DNA of 64,000 nucleotides from Carnobacterium divergens DSM 20623 (GTDB lineage: Bacteria > Bacillota > Bacilli > Lactobacillales > Carnobacteriaceae): assembly GCF_000744255.1 (NCBI RefSeq), contig NZ_JQLO01000001.1, positions 2,046,001 to 2,110,000 on the forward strand, written 5' to 3'. Under the pieces are notes generated by a model. That model saw nothing but the letters and a program-made list of their open reading frames with translations, did no database searches and was not told the origin of the DNA. The translations under genes and the position numbers were made by a program. Numbering within the stretch: position 1 is the stretch's first letter; every line of letters begins with the position of its first letter. Below are positions 56,480 to 64,000 of the stretch, in pieces.

Positions 56480-56790
56480 TTAAAGTTTTCTTAACTCCAT
56501 ATCTTTGAATATTATTGAGAACACAGTTTAATCTTCTTTTTTATTAAAGCTGATTAAATTACAGAATAATACGTCACCCCTCCTTTACATATTTTGCCAT
56601 CCCAATTATGTACAAAGCAATTATCGTGCCAAATGAAATACCGTGTATTCCCTCACTTCACACTTACACAGAGAGCTTACACAGTATTATATATTTTTAC
56701 ACATACGAATTACTTTATTACACTAAAGTAATATTTATTTGAATAAAAATAACAAAACACCAATATATTTTTCAAAATAAATGATAGTTT
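56480..56790. other. AT-rich intergenic region
   Basis: No gene was recognised. An ATTACTTT...AAAGTAAT inverted repeat lies at about 56713-56733. A short hydrophobic minus-strand frame (about 56575-56660, ending GMAKYVKEG) lacks a proper start and is not called. Confidence 0.4.
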
Positions 56791-56839
56791 AAAAAGAGTC
56801 GATTTCTTGGAAATAATATCCAAAAAATCGGCTCTTTTT
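56791..56839 (-). terminator. Terminator of the VOC-protein gene
   Basis: AAAAAGAG-CGATTT and its complement form a long, slightly imperfect stem, followed by a T-rich tail on the minus strand just after the gene. Confidence 0.8.
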
Positions 56840-56842
56840 ACT

Positions 56843-57253
56843 TTATGATAGATTAAATTGCCATCCAATGCCAAACTTATCGATTACTTGACCATACTTC
56901 TTAGACCAAAATGTTTCTGTCAAGGGCATCGTTATTTTCCCACCTTCAGCTAATTGATTAAATTGAGTAGTTAACTGAGTTTCATCGGATGTATCAATGA
57001 CTAAGGTAATATTATCGCCCGGCTTATACTCCATAAAATCAGGAACATCAGCGAACATGACTTTCGTACCTTCCATTTCAATACTGGCATTCATGATGAG
57101 CTTTTTAGTTGCTTCATCCATGGGAGGTGCCCCTTCCATTTCAACTTCTCCATAGGTCATAATATCCTGACATTTTACTGAAAATACTTTCTCATATAAT
57201 TCGATTGCATCTCTTGCTTGATTTTTGAAATTTAAATAGATATTTAAAGGCAT
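56843..57253 (-). CDS. VOC-family protein (PhnB-like)
   Basis: A 136-residue glyoxalase/bleomycin-resistance-fold protein. YLNFKNQARDAIELYEKVF near the start and the C-terminal TFWSKKYGQVIDKFGIGWQF match the PhnB/3-demethylubiquinone-like branch, whose cellular role is unknown. Metal ligands are not complete by eye. Monocistronic. Confidence 0.82.
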   Translation of the reverse strand: MPLNIYLNFKNQARDAIELYEKVFSVKCQDIMTYGEVEMEGAPPMDEATKKLIMNASIEMEGTKVMFADVPDFMEYKPGDNITLVIDTSDETQLTTQFNQLAEGGKITMPLTETFWSKKYGQVIDKFGIGWQFNLS

Positions 57254-57337
57254 GATTGGTTCCTTCTTTCTATTTATTTTAATTAAATTGAGTATAGCAC
57301 AGAGTTTAAATAAAAGGATAATGATATCTTCAAAAAA

Positions 57338-57378
57338 AAATAATCTTAACCAAGACGCACGTATGGTTAAGATTATTT
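57338..57378 (-). terminator. Terminator of the acidic membrane protein gene
   Basis: AATAATCTTAACCA pairs with TGGTTAAGATTATT across an 11-base loop, with a T-run of nine on the minus strand. Confidence 0.85.
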
Positions 57379-57384
57379 GAAAGA

Positions 57385-58134
57385 TTATTTACGTTGGAAA
57401 TCTAATGAAGGATTTGCAAATACTTGATTTTTCAACACAAGTGTTTCACCTTTTAACATCCAGTTAATATCAGATAGTTGGTAATGAAAGAGATCGTTTA
57501 GTTTAGTATCACCAAAGCTTGATTTGATTCCTTCTTTTGTATAGCTTAAAATAACTTCCTTAGCTGTTTCTTTCTCAACTTTTACTAATTTTGTTTCTTT
57601 TTTCATCGCTTCAATATTTTCTTTAGAAATATCTTTTTTAGACAATGATAATTTCACTTTGGTGTTCGTTACATCATACTGATTAACACCTTTACGACTT
57701 AAGTTGCTTTCAAAAATTAAATCTAAGCCTTTGGTTCCATTCATATCAACAAAACGAAATTCTGAATCTTTGCCTTTGTTCACAATTTTAAAAGTTCCTG
57801 AAGCACTGGAACCCGTCCATTCACCTGAAACCTTGCTAAAGAATGGGAACACGTAATAAGTAAAGATTAGTGCTGCGACAATCATAATTCCCAATAGACT
57901 ATATAAAATTGGCCCCATGTATTTAGCTAATTTACTTTTAGGTTCTTCTTCAAGTTCTTCATCTGAAAAATCTTCTAGATCATCTTCAAACTCCTCTTCT
58001 AATTCACTTGCTTCAACAACTTCTTCTTTTTCAATAAGTACTTGCTCTGCTTTTTCAGTAGTCTCTTCACTTGCCATTTCCTCGCTATTTTTTAACTCGT
58101 TTTGCTCTTCTTGATTATTGTTTTTCTCTGTCAT
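57385..58134 (-). CDS. Acidic membrane-anchored protein of unknown function
   Basis: A 249-residue protein. Residues 1-67 are strongly acidic (EELEEEFEDDLEDFSDEELEEE), residues 72-95 form a single membrane helix, and residues 100-249 are outside, beginning VSGEWTGSSASGTFKIVNKG. The outer domain looks like a small lipocalin-like or beta-sandwich fold known from enterococcal membrane proteins. The topology, with an acidic tail in the cytosol, is inferred. The family is not recognised. Monocistronic; the 232-base gap upstream (58135-58366) holds only a possible promoter. Confidence 0.6.
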   Translation of the reverse strand: MTEKNNNQEEQNELKNSEEMASEETTEKAEQVLIEKEEVVEASELEEEFEDDLEDFSDEELEEEPKSKLAKYMGPILYSLLGIMIVAALIFTYYVFPFFSKVSGEWTGSSASGTFKIVNKGKDSEFRFVDMNGTKGLDLIFESNLSRKGVNQYDVTNTKVKLSLSKKDISKENIEAMKKETKLVKVEKETAKEVILSYTKEGIKSSFGDTKLNDLFHYQLSDINWMLKGETLVLKNQVFANPSLDFQRK

Positions 58135-58366
58135 TTGCTTTCCCCTTATTGTGTTATTGTAATCATCTCTTTTAAATTAAAACTAGAGTTATTCACTAAT
58201 TCTCATTATATCTTATTTTCAGTAAAAATGTATCTTTACTTGTAATTTAAATGAACTAAATTTAATGAAACAATAGAAACCCTTGCTACACCAAGCGGTC
58301 AGATACTTTTTTCTTTTTTCAATCTATCTTTCAACTAGAAAAAAACAGCAACCGTAAATTGCTGTT

Positions 58367-59290
58367 TTATTTAAATTTTAAATTATTTTCTTTTGCTAAT
58401 TTCATTTTCATTTGAATTAACGGTTTCGTTTCGGCCAAGATTTTTTTATCCGCTGAACTAATCGTGCTTAAGATGTTTTTTTCTTGAACCAGTAGTAACC
58501 CAAAATATAAAAAGTAGACTTCTTCTGTTTTGACCTCATCATCAATTTCAGTTGTTTCGTAAAGAGAAGCTAATTGCTCTTTTACTTTTACAAATTGTGG
58601 GTCTTGTTCCGCAACTATTTGGTACAAAGAATTTTGATCCACTGTTTGTTGTTTTTTAACTTGTAGGTAACAGATAGCCATCCAATAAAGGAATTTTTCT
58701 TTTTCAATTGGTGTTAACGTAATGTCTGCTTCCATCCCTTTTAGCTTATCTTCTAATTCGATTCTAAGTTCTTTTCCAAAAGGCCAATCTTTTCCTTTTA
58801 GAACCTCCCAGTAGAAATTGTAAAAGAAAAACCGAAGTGCTTGTTTATTGCCTTTTAGCGCTAATGTTTTTGAATCAAATTGAAAATTATACTCCGCAAT
58901 GTATTGTGCTACTCTTTCTTTCGCACGGTAAACATAATTATAGCTACAGTAATATGCTTCTGCAAAATCATTTAATGTTGCTTCTTTTGATTGAAATGAT
59001 TCGTTAAGTAATAAATAGAAAGTAGAATTTTTTCTAAGAGCAACATAGACGTTTTCCATTTCAAAAGTTGGATTTTTACTAAATGAAATTGTATCATTTT
59101 CAATTGTAATGTTTAGTTGGTCTGCCCAGGTTTCTATAAAATTTTGAAGTTGCATCAGTTCTAATAGTAAAACTTTTTCACTTATATTTAAATAGGCACT
59201 ACAAGCGTCTACTGATGTCTTTTGAGTTACTGCCAAATAGTCTAGTAAAGCAAGTTTTCTGCTGTCTTTTTGTTCTATTAGTGACTTCAT
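58367..59290 (-). CDS. Mga-like transcriptional regulator, short form
   Basis: A 307-residue protein related to Mga/AtxA-type regulators. An N-terminal HTH region (residues 10-60) is followed by a PRD-like helical region containing LRFFFYNFYWEVLKGKDWPFG. That segment is shared with the larger paralogue at 59730 (IRYFYYTFFWES...QWPFPD). It stops where the second half (PRD2/EIIB-like) of the large protein begins, so it is a C-terminally shortened member. Whether it is truncated or natural is unknown. It reads away from the paralogue. Confidence 0.7.
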   Translation of the reverse strand: MKSLIEQKDSRKLALLDYLAVTQKTSVDACSAYLNISEKVLLLELMQLQNFIETWADQLNITIENDTISFSKNPTFEMENVYVALRKNSTFYLLLNESFQSKEATLNDFAEAYYCSYNYVYRAKERVAQYIAEYNFQFDSKTLALKGNKQALRFFFYNFYWEVLKGKDWPFGKELRIELEDKLKGMEADITLTPIEKEKFLYWMAICYLQVKKQQTVDQNSLYQIVAEQDPQFVKVKEQLASLYETTEIDDEVKTEEVYFLYFGLLLVQEKNILSTISSADKKILAETKPLIQMKMKLAKENNLKFK

Positions 59291-59608
59291 TCTACCAATC
59301 CTCTTCTATATTTTTTTATCTAGACAACTTTCACTGGTTTTCTATTTAGGTTTTAATTATTTTCTGTTAAAATGAAGCTACTATTTATTGAAAAAACCGA
59401 TTAGAGTCACCTGTCGTATCAACAATCCTACAGCTTTTTTATAGCTGTATTCTCATTATATCCGATGACAGATTAATTAGGAAGATTCATTTTATGCTTT
59501 TTCTTATAGCAATTATCAGTTTATACCTTAATTAATATTATATACACTCGCATAAACCGTTTACATTCATTGGAATTTAATAAAAAAAAAGATGTTTTTT
59601 TGCATAAA

Positions 59609-59684
59609 ATTGAATTAAAAAAACAAAAAAATTGAATAATCGCGTTTTTTTATTCAATTTGTGTATATTACGACATAAATTGAA
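59609..59684. repeat. Spaced ATTGAA repeats and hairpin in the Mga-pair intergenic region
   Basis: ATTGAA occurs at 59609, 59631 and 59679, and inverted (TTCAAT) at 59653, giving start-to-start spacings of 22, 22 and 26 bases. The middle pair forms an 11-bp inverted repeat (AAATTGAATAA with TTATTCAATTT; 59629-59660). About two helical turns between boxes suggests cooperative binding. The rest of the 439-base gap contains an ACAGCT/AGCTGT hairpin near 59430 and little else. Confidence 0.55.
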
Positions 59685-59729
59685 CTAGTTAAGCTCTTAC
59701 TCATCTTTCATTTTCTAGGAGGTTACATT

Positions 59730-61211
59730 TTGATACGGTTACTAAATAAAGATGCCTTAAATAAATTAAAATTATTTTATCTTTTAAAGGAATCTGACGA
59801 AATTCAAACCATTTCATCAGTATCTAAAAAATTTAGTCTAGATAAGCGAACAACTCTTAGATTGTTACAAGCTTTTCAACAAGATATTCTTCAATTTTGT
59901 TTAGAAAAGGATATTCATTTAGATTTTCAAAACGAGCGTAACATTATTTTTACGCTTGTTGATTCCTTTGATCCTCAAATACTCTATGTAAATTATTTAG
60001 AACAGTCCATCAATTTTAAGGCTTGTTTAGATATTTTCAACCAAGATTTTACGAACATCTCTCAATTTTCTGCCAAGCACTATCAAAGTGTTTCAACCAC
60101 TAAACGTTATTTGGACAGCTTAAAACGTTTAGTGAAGCAATATGATTTAACTTTGGATCTTGCAAAAAATCAAATGATTGTTGGTAAAGAACATCAAATT
60201 CGCTACTTCTACTATACTTTTTTTTGGGAATCGTATAGCTCTACACAATGGCCCTTCCCGGATATTGATTTGCATAGATTACAAGTAACTCTTCATGATA
60301 TTACAAAGAATTTTAAAAATCTTCCCATTCCTGATGTTAATAAAATGATTGTCTGGATTGCAGTTTCTCTAATTCGAATTAAACAGGGTTATGTCATTGA
60401 TTATGAAGAAGACTATCAACAATTTCAAAACCACAATCTTTCCTACGACCAATTCCGAGAATTTGCACTGACTTTAGCTGAAACTTTAAGTTTGCCTGCT
60501 GAATTATTGACGAAATACGAACTGCAGTTTTTGTATTTTTCATTAGCGACCACCAGCTCTTTTTCTCATCATGATTTTTATTCAGTTGTTGATATTGATA
60601 CAAATCATGAATTTGTACCTGTTACTGCTAGTCAAATATGGATTAAACGATTCTGTACATTTTTTGAAATCTCGTTAACTCCGAACGAGTATTTCTACCT
60701 TTATACAAATTTACTCTCTCTACACAGCCGCGCACTATATTTAATTGGACCTAGTAATGTTTATGGTATTTTAGACAATGGTTCTAACATTTTTAAGCGT
60801 TCTCCAGATAACTATGTGAAAATTAAACAATTCTGTTTAAAATTAGAAAGAGATGAACCTTATTTTTCACTTATTTTTAAACGCAACAATCAATTGATCC
60901 CACAGTATTTAATTTTAGTCCTTGATTTGCTAAAAAGAAAAGAAAAACCCGTTTCGATTTACCTTGCTTCTGGTTTAAATGTCATCGAACGAGACTCTTT
61001 ACAAGAGCAAATGAAAGATTTAAATCCTTTTCCGATTGTATTTAATGAACACATCGAAGATATTGATTTGATTATAACCGATGTTTCAATACCTAAAATT
61101 TTTAGTAAAGATATACCTGTTTTTCATTGGAATCCGATTCCTACTAAAAAAGATTTAAAATTAGTAACTAAGCTTCTTTCTGAATTGCATTATGTAAAAA
61201 ATAATAAATAA
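59730..61211 (+). CDS. Mga-like transcriptional regulator, long form
   Basis: A 493-residue regulator of the Mga/AtxA class. The N-terminal HTH region is at about residues 8-60 (SVSKKFSLDKRTTLRLLQAF). Two PRD-like helical regions follow, and a C-terminal EIIB-like Rossmann domain (VSIYLASGLNVIERDSLQEQ...LIITDVSI). Histidines in the PRD-like part (for example in the HYQSV segment) could be phosphorylated by the PTS, as proposed for Mga. GGAGG precedes the ATA/ATG-type start; TTG at 59730 is the start used here. Its target genes are unknown. Confidence 0.75.
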   Translation: MIRLLNKDALNKLKLFYLLKESDEIQTISSVSKKFSLDKRTTLRLLQAFQQDILQFCLEKDIHLDFQNERNIIFTLVDSFDPQILYVNYLEQSINFKACLDIFNQDFTNISQFSAKHYQSVSTTKRYLDSLKRLVKQYDLTLDLAKNQMIVGKEHQIRYFYYTFFWESYSSTQWPFPDIDLHRLQVTLHDITKNFKNLPIPDVNKMIVWIAVSLIRIKQGYVIDYEEDYQQFQNHNLSYDQFREFALTLAETLSLPAELLTKYELQFLYFSLATTSSFSHHDFYSVVDIDTNHEFVPVTASQIWIKRFCTFFEISLTPNEYFYLYTNLLSLHSRALYLIGPSNVYGILDNGSNIFKRSPDNYVKIKQFCLKLERDEPYFSLIFKRNNQLIPQYLILVLDLLKRKEKPVSIYLASGLNVIERDSLQEQMKDLNPFPIVFNEHIEDIDLIITDVSIPKIFSKDIPVFHWNPIPTKKDLKLVTKLLSELHYVKNNK

Positions 61212-61246
61212 AAAAACATCCCATTAAACATATGGGATGTTTTTTT
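61211..61246. terminator. Bidirectional terminator
   Basis: AAAAAACATCCCAT pairs with ATGGGATGTTTTTT across seven bases, U-rich on both strands; between the Mga-like gene and dut. Confidence 0.9.
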
Positions 61247-61247
61247 G

Positions 61248-61784
61248 CTAGTTGCCTGAAGAACCAAATCCGCCTGTGCGTTCTGTTTCAGATGTATCAT
61301 TATCTACTTTCAAAAAGGGTAAAAAGATGCCTTGACCTACTCGTTCACCTTTTTTAATAACTTTATCTGTTAAACCAAAATTGATAAATTGAAACATAAT
61401 ATGTCCTTCATTAGCATCATTGCCATAATAATCTGCATCGATTACACCAACACCATTAGCTAAAATCAAGAAATTTTTCAAGGGATTACCGGAACGGTTT
61501 GCTAGCTGCAAATATTCTTCAGCCCCCATATATGCTTTGATGCCAGTTGGTACTAACACGGGTTTTAAAAATTTTTGATCTTCCATCGTAATCTCTGTAT
61601 CTTTAAATGCATTCGTTACTTCCCAAATCACATTTTTTACTAATGTTTTCCAAAAAGTAGGAATGACAACATCTTCCGATGCTTCAAAATCATAACCTGC
61701 TGCTTGTTTAGTAGCTCTTGTTGGGAGATTGATTCCTTGATCTTGATACTTACTTATTACTTCAAATCCTCTTTTTCTGGTCAT
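61248..61784 (-). CDS. dut: dUTP diphosphatase
   Basis: A trimeric-type dUTPase (178 aa) that hydrolyses dUTP to dUMP and diphosphate. The five motifs are visible: AAGYDFEAS, LANRSGNPLKN, GVGVIDADYYGN, GERVGQGIF and RTGGFGSSG. It is longer than the E. coli enzyme because of an insertion (about residues 45-75, WKTLVKNVIWEVTNAF...) seen in some Gram-positive and phage enzymes. It is not next to radA, its neighbour in some relatives. Confidence 0.9.
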   Translation of the reverse strand: MTRKRGFEVISKYQDQGINLPTRATKQAAGYDFEASEDVVIPTFWKTLVKNVIWEVTNAFKDTEITMEDQKFLKPVLVPTGIKAYMGAEEYLQLANRSGNPLKNFLILANGVGVIDADYYGNDANEGHIMFQFINFGLTDKVIKKGERVGQGIFLPFLKVDNDTSETERTGGFGSSGN

Positions 61785-61908
61785 TCTAATGGCTCCTTTT
61801 TAATGATACTATCAAATCCTATTTTACGTTCTACTAGATACGCAATCCAATTTATTATAGCAAAGATAGCACTAAGAAGCGAAACATTATTCAACAACTT
61901 AAAAATGA

Positions 61909-62631
61909 TTAGGCGTCTTGTTTCGTAGCAGCAATCAGCAATTCTCGAATAATCACTTCTTGTGGCAAATCATACATGAATTTAACAGATTCAGCCACGT
62001 ATTTAGGATTCATTGAAGTCCCACCCATCGTTGCTTTCCATTCTTGATAGCCTTCTTTGATACTATCGCTAGTAGTATGACCCAACAGTTCCGTCTCAGC
62101 AGCCCCTGGCGCAACTAGCATTACTCGAACGTTAGTGCTAGCTACTTCCTCTCGAATAGTTTCTGTTAAGGCATGAACACCAAACTTCGACGCACTGTAA
62201 ACCGCATGATTGCCAAAAGTTTTACGACCTGCAATGGAAGAAATATTTACAATCGAACCGGCATTTCTTTCCATCATATCTTTTAGTACAATTTTACTTC
62301 CATTTAAGACTCCTTTGATGTTAATATCCAACATCATTTGCCACTCATCACTATCTTGTTCCCATACATTTCCAAGCAACATCATGCCTGCATTGTTAAT
62401 TAATAAATCAACTTTCCCGTATTTTTGTTCTGCTTCACGAACAGCTTTTTCAAATTCACTAGCATCTCTCACATCTACTTTTCGAACAAGAGTATTTGGC
62501 AAATTAAATTGCTCCATTAAGTCTACACGACGTCCAATTAATAATAATGGATGCCCCGCTCTACTAAATAAATAAGCCATTTCTTTTCCAAAACCACTAC
62601 TTGCACCCGTAATCACAATTAATTTTTTCAT
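61909..62631 (-). CDS. Short-chain dehydrogenase/reductase
   Basis: A classical SDR (240 aa). The cofactor loop ITGASSGFGKEMA, NNAG, and the catalytic Ser (NISSIAGRK), Tyr and Lys (YSASKFG) are intact. Arg residues after the second strand (IGRRVDL) favour NADPH. The substrate is unknown. It is divergent from a HxlR-family regulator, its probable controller. Confidence 0.88.
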   Translation of the reverse strand: MKKLIVITGASSGFGKEMAYLFSRAGHPLLLIGRRVDLMEQFNLPNTLVRKVDVRDASEFEKAVREAEQKYGKVDLLINNAGMMLLGNVWEQDSDEWQMMLDINIKGVLNGSKIVLKDMMERNAGSIVNISSIAGRKTFGNHAVYSASKFGVHALTETIREEVASTNVRVMLVAPGAAETELLGHTTSDSIKEGYQEWKATMGGTSMNPKYVAESVKFMYDLPQEVIIRELLIAATKQDA

Positions 62632-62656
62632 TTCATTTTCCTCTTTTCGTGTATTT

Positions 62657-62687
62657 ATCTTCTTAGTATATTATACTGTTAGAAGAT
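62657..62687. promoter_or_regulatory. Operator-like inverted repeat over the SDR promoter
   Basis: ATCTTCT-TAGTATA and TATACTGTTAGAAGAT form an imperfect inverted repeat (62657-62687) containing the minus-strand -10 TATAAT (62670-62675). A separate plus-strand TATACT (about 62734-62739) may serve hxlR. The position fits repression of the SDR gene by the divergent HxlR protein. Confidence 0.6.
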
Positions 62688-62758
62688 TACTAGTACGCAC
62701 TTGTTTTTCACTAAGGAACCTTTTAGTAACGATATACTGGTTTAAAGGAGCGAAAAAA

Positions 62759-63097
62759 ATGTATTTAAATGAATTTGATGCCACCATGAAATTAATTCAA
62801 GGCAAATGGAAAATTATGATTCTATATGAACTTTATGAAAGCAAAACCGTTCGTTTCAATGAACTTCAAAAATACATCGAAAAAATCTCACATAAAACAT
62901 TAACCAATCAACTACGAGAACTAGAACAAGACCAACTTATTCAACGGAAAATCTTTAAGGAAGTTCCTCCTCATGTTGAATACTCTCTGACAGAAAGCGG
63001 ACAAAGTATGATTCCTGTATTGGATGTTATTTGTAATTGGGGATTGGAACATATTTCTCATGATAAAATCCAGCGTTTATTATGTAATGAAGAATAG
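62759..63097 (+). CDS. HxlR-family transcriptional regulator
   Basis: A 112-residue winged helix-turn-helix protein. LIQGKWKIMILYELYESKTVRFNELQ and the segment ISHKTLTNQLRELEQDQLI are the HxlR signature. Members typically sense electrophiles or oxidants and regulate divergent oxidoreductases. Unlike many, it has no N-terminal Cys before the first helix; Cys are at the end (VICNWG and LLCNEE). GGAG lies eight bases before the ATG. Confidence 0.9.
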   Translation: MYLNEFDATMKLIQGKWKIMILYELYESKTVRFNELQKYIEKISHKTLTNQLRELEQDQLIQRKIFKEVPPHVEYSLTESGQSMIPVLDVICNWGLEHISHDKIQRLLCNEE

Positions 63098-63146
63098 AAA
63101 AAGTCAGTAATCTGAGGCAAAATGCCATTGAGATTACTGACTTTTT
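63098..63146. terminator. Bidirectional terminator
   Basis: AAAAAGTCAGTAATCT pairs with AGATTACTGACTTTTT with an inner GGCA/TGCC stem; U-rich on both strands. Convergent hxlR and nupC end here. Confidence 0.9.
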
Positions 63147-63168
63147 ATTTGCATGATTATCTTTCAGC

Positions 63169-64000
63169 TTAAAATAACAAGCCTGCAACAGCAGCTGATA
63201 AAAAGCTAACTAAGGTTGCTCCAAATAATAATTTTAATCCTAATTTCGCTGCTACATTTCCTTGACGTTCATTTAAGCTCTTAATTGCGCCTGAAATGAT
63301 ACCAATCGATGAAAAATTAGCAAATGAAACTAAAAAGATAGAGAGAATTGCCATTGAACGGTCTGAAAATTGAAGATTTCCCATTTTTAGGTTGGTCATT
63401 GCCACAAATTCATTGGAAACCAATTTAGTTGCCATAATGCTTCCTGCATCAATGGCTTCGCTCCAAGGTATTCCCACTAAAAAGGCTAATGGTGAAAAGG
63501 CATATCCTAATACATTTTGGAAAGAGATTCCAAAAACACCTTCAAAAATGGCATTAATCATTGCAATTAATGCAACAAAACCAATCAACATCGCTCCAAC
63601 TGTAATCGCTACTCTAAAACCATCCATAATATATTCGCCCAGCATTTCAAAGAAGGTTTGTTTTTCTTCATTTTGAACTTCCAACATATCCTCTTCTTCA
63701 GAAACTTCATATGGATTTAATAACGAAACAATGATAAATCCGCCAAATAAATTCAAAACTAATGCTGTAACGACATATTCTGGTTTTAACAACATCATAT
63801 AAGAACCGACAATCGACATGGAAACCGTAGACATAGCTGAAGCACATAGCGTATACAGACGTTTTTCAGATAATAAATCCAATTGCTTTTTGACTGAAAT
63901 GAAAACTTCTGATTGACCTAAAATAACAGAAGCGACTGCATTATACGACTCTAATTTACCCATACCATTAATTTTACTTAAGCCTAGACCTAGATATTTA
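63169..64000 (-). CDS. nupC: NupC-type concentrative nucleoside transporter (C-terminal part; runs off the window)
   Basis: The C-terminal 277 codons of a CNT-family nucleoside permease. [22 protein letters not shown] is the conserved pore segment and [10 protein letters not shown]-like ([13 protein letters not shown]) and [10 protein letters not shown] follow. The reading frame stays open to 64000 (upstream codons read [11 protein letters not shown]), so the apparent ATG at 63963 is internal. Substrate specificity cannot be deduced. Confidence 0.93.
   Translation of the reverse strand, partial: KYLGLGLSKINGMGKLESYNAVASVILGQSEVFISVKKQLDLLSEKRLYTLCASAMSTVSMSIVGSYMMLLKPEYVVTALVLNLFGGFIIVSLLNPYEVSEEEDMLEVQNEEKQTFFEMLGEYIMDGFRVAITVGAMLIGFVALIAMINAIFEGVFGISFQNVLGYAFSPLAFLVGIPWSEAIDAGSIMATKLVSNEFVAMTNLKMGNLQFSDRSMAILSIFLVSFANFSSIGIISGAIKSLNERQGNVAAKLGLKLLFGATLVSFLSAAVAGLLF

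Noticed and set aside
56575-56660. Short hydrophobic minus-strand frame resembling a toxin or small membrane peptide
   Set aside because: It lacks a credible start codon and ribosome-binding site and ends after about 23 residues.
62210-62575. 121-codon frame opposite the SDR gene
   Set aside because: Antisense to an intact SDR with all catalytic residues; no independent support.

Overview
The window is low-GC Gram-positive chromosome from the order Lactobacillales. The ribosomal, RpoB/RpoC, EF-G and EF-Tu proteins are of the Enterococcaceae/Carnobacteriaceae type. A Carnobacterium- or Enterococcus/Vagococcus-like genome is the best guess, from protein resemblance and gene content only; the genus is an inference. 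Most genes read on the minus strand, so the operons run from high to low coordinates.

Backbone. Read from about 51.8 kb down to 1, the order is radA, yacL, ispD, ispF, gltX, (Cys T-box) cysE, cysS, mrnC, rlmB, yacP, sigH, then rpmG, secE, nusG, rplK, rplA, rplJ, rplL, rsmC, rpoB, rpoC, then rpsL, rpsG, fusA, tuf, then rpsJ, rplC, rplD, rplW, rplB (cut by the window edge). This is the classical Firmicute informational-gene order. RNA control is visible throughout: a cysteine T-box, an L10 leader, two near-identical hairpins ahead of rplK and rplA (candidate L1 sites), a structured rpsJ leader, and hairpins in the rpsL and rpoB leaders and between rpoB and rpoC.

Accessory inserts. Six modules interrupt the backbone: (1) a flavin-based extracellular electron transfer (EET) locus between sigH and rpmG (34.3-41.6 kb: dmkA, fmnB, pplA, ndh2, a decayed eetA, eetB, dmkB); (2) a DUF915 lipase-like hydrolase between nusG and rplK; (3) a nuclease-helicase fusion, a CstR-controlled persulfide operon and a repeat-containing secreted protein between rplL and rsmC; (4) a pyroglutamate/peptide operon (DUF969, DUF979, pcp, gamma-glutamylcyclotransferase-like) between rsmC and rpoB; (5) comC and cfa between rpoC and rpsL; (6) ilvE and a DUF1361 membrane protein between tuf and rpsJ.

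The right end (52-64 kb) is accessory: an RNPP-type regulator, a three-module GH18 chitinase with a cre-like site and a palindrome at its promoter, two paralogous Mga-type regulators flanking an intergenic region with spaced ATTGAA repeats, dut, an SDR/HxlR divergent pair, and the 3' part of a nupC-type nucleoside transporter.

How it works together. The EET genes would make demethylmenaquinone (DmkA/DmkB), feed it electrons from NADH (Ndh2) and pass them to a flavinylated surface lipoprotein (PplA, modified by FmnB). The divergent pplA/ndh2 promoters share a TTGTGAAC-type motif that resembles a Rex operator. The CstR module detects and removes persulfide stress. No mobile element, CRISPR array, tRNA or rRNA was seen.
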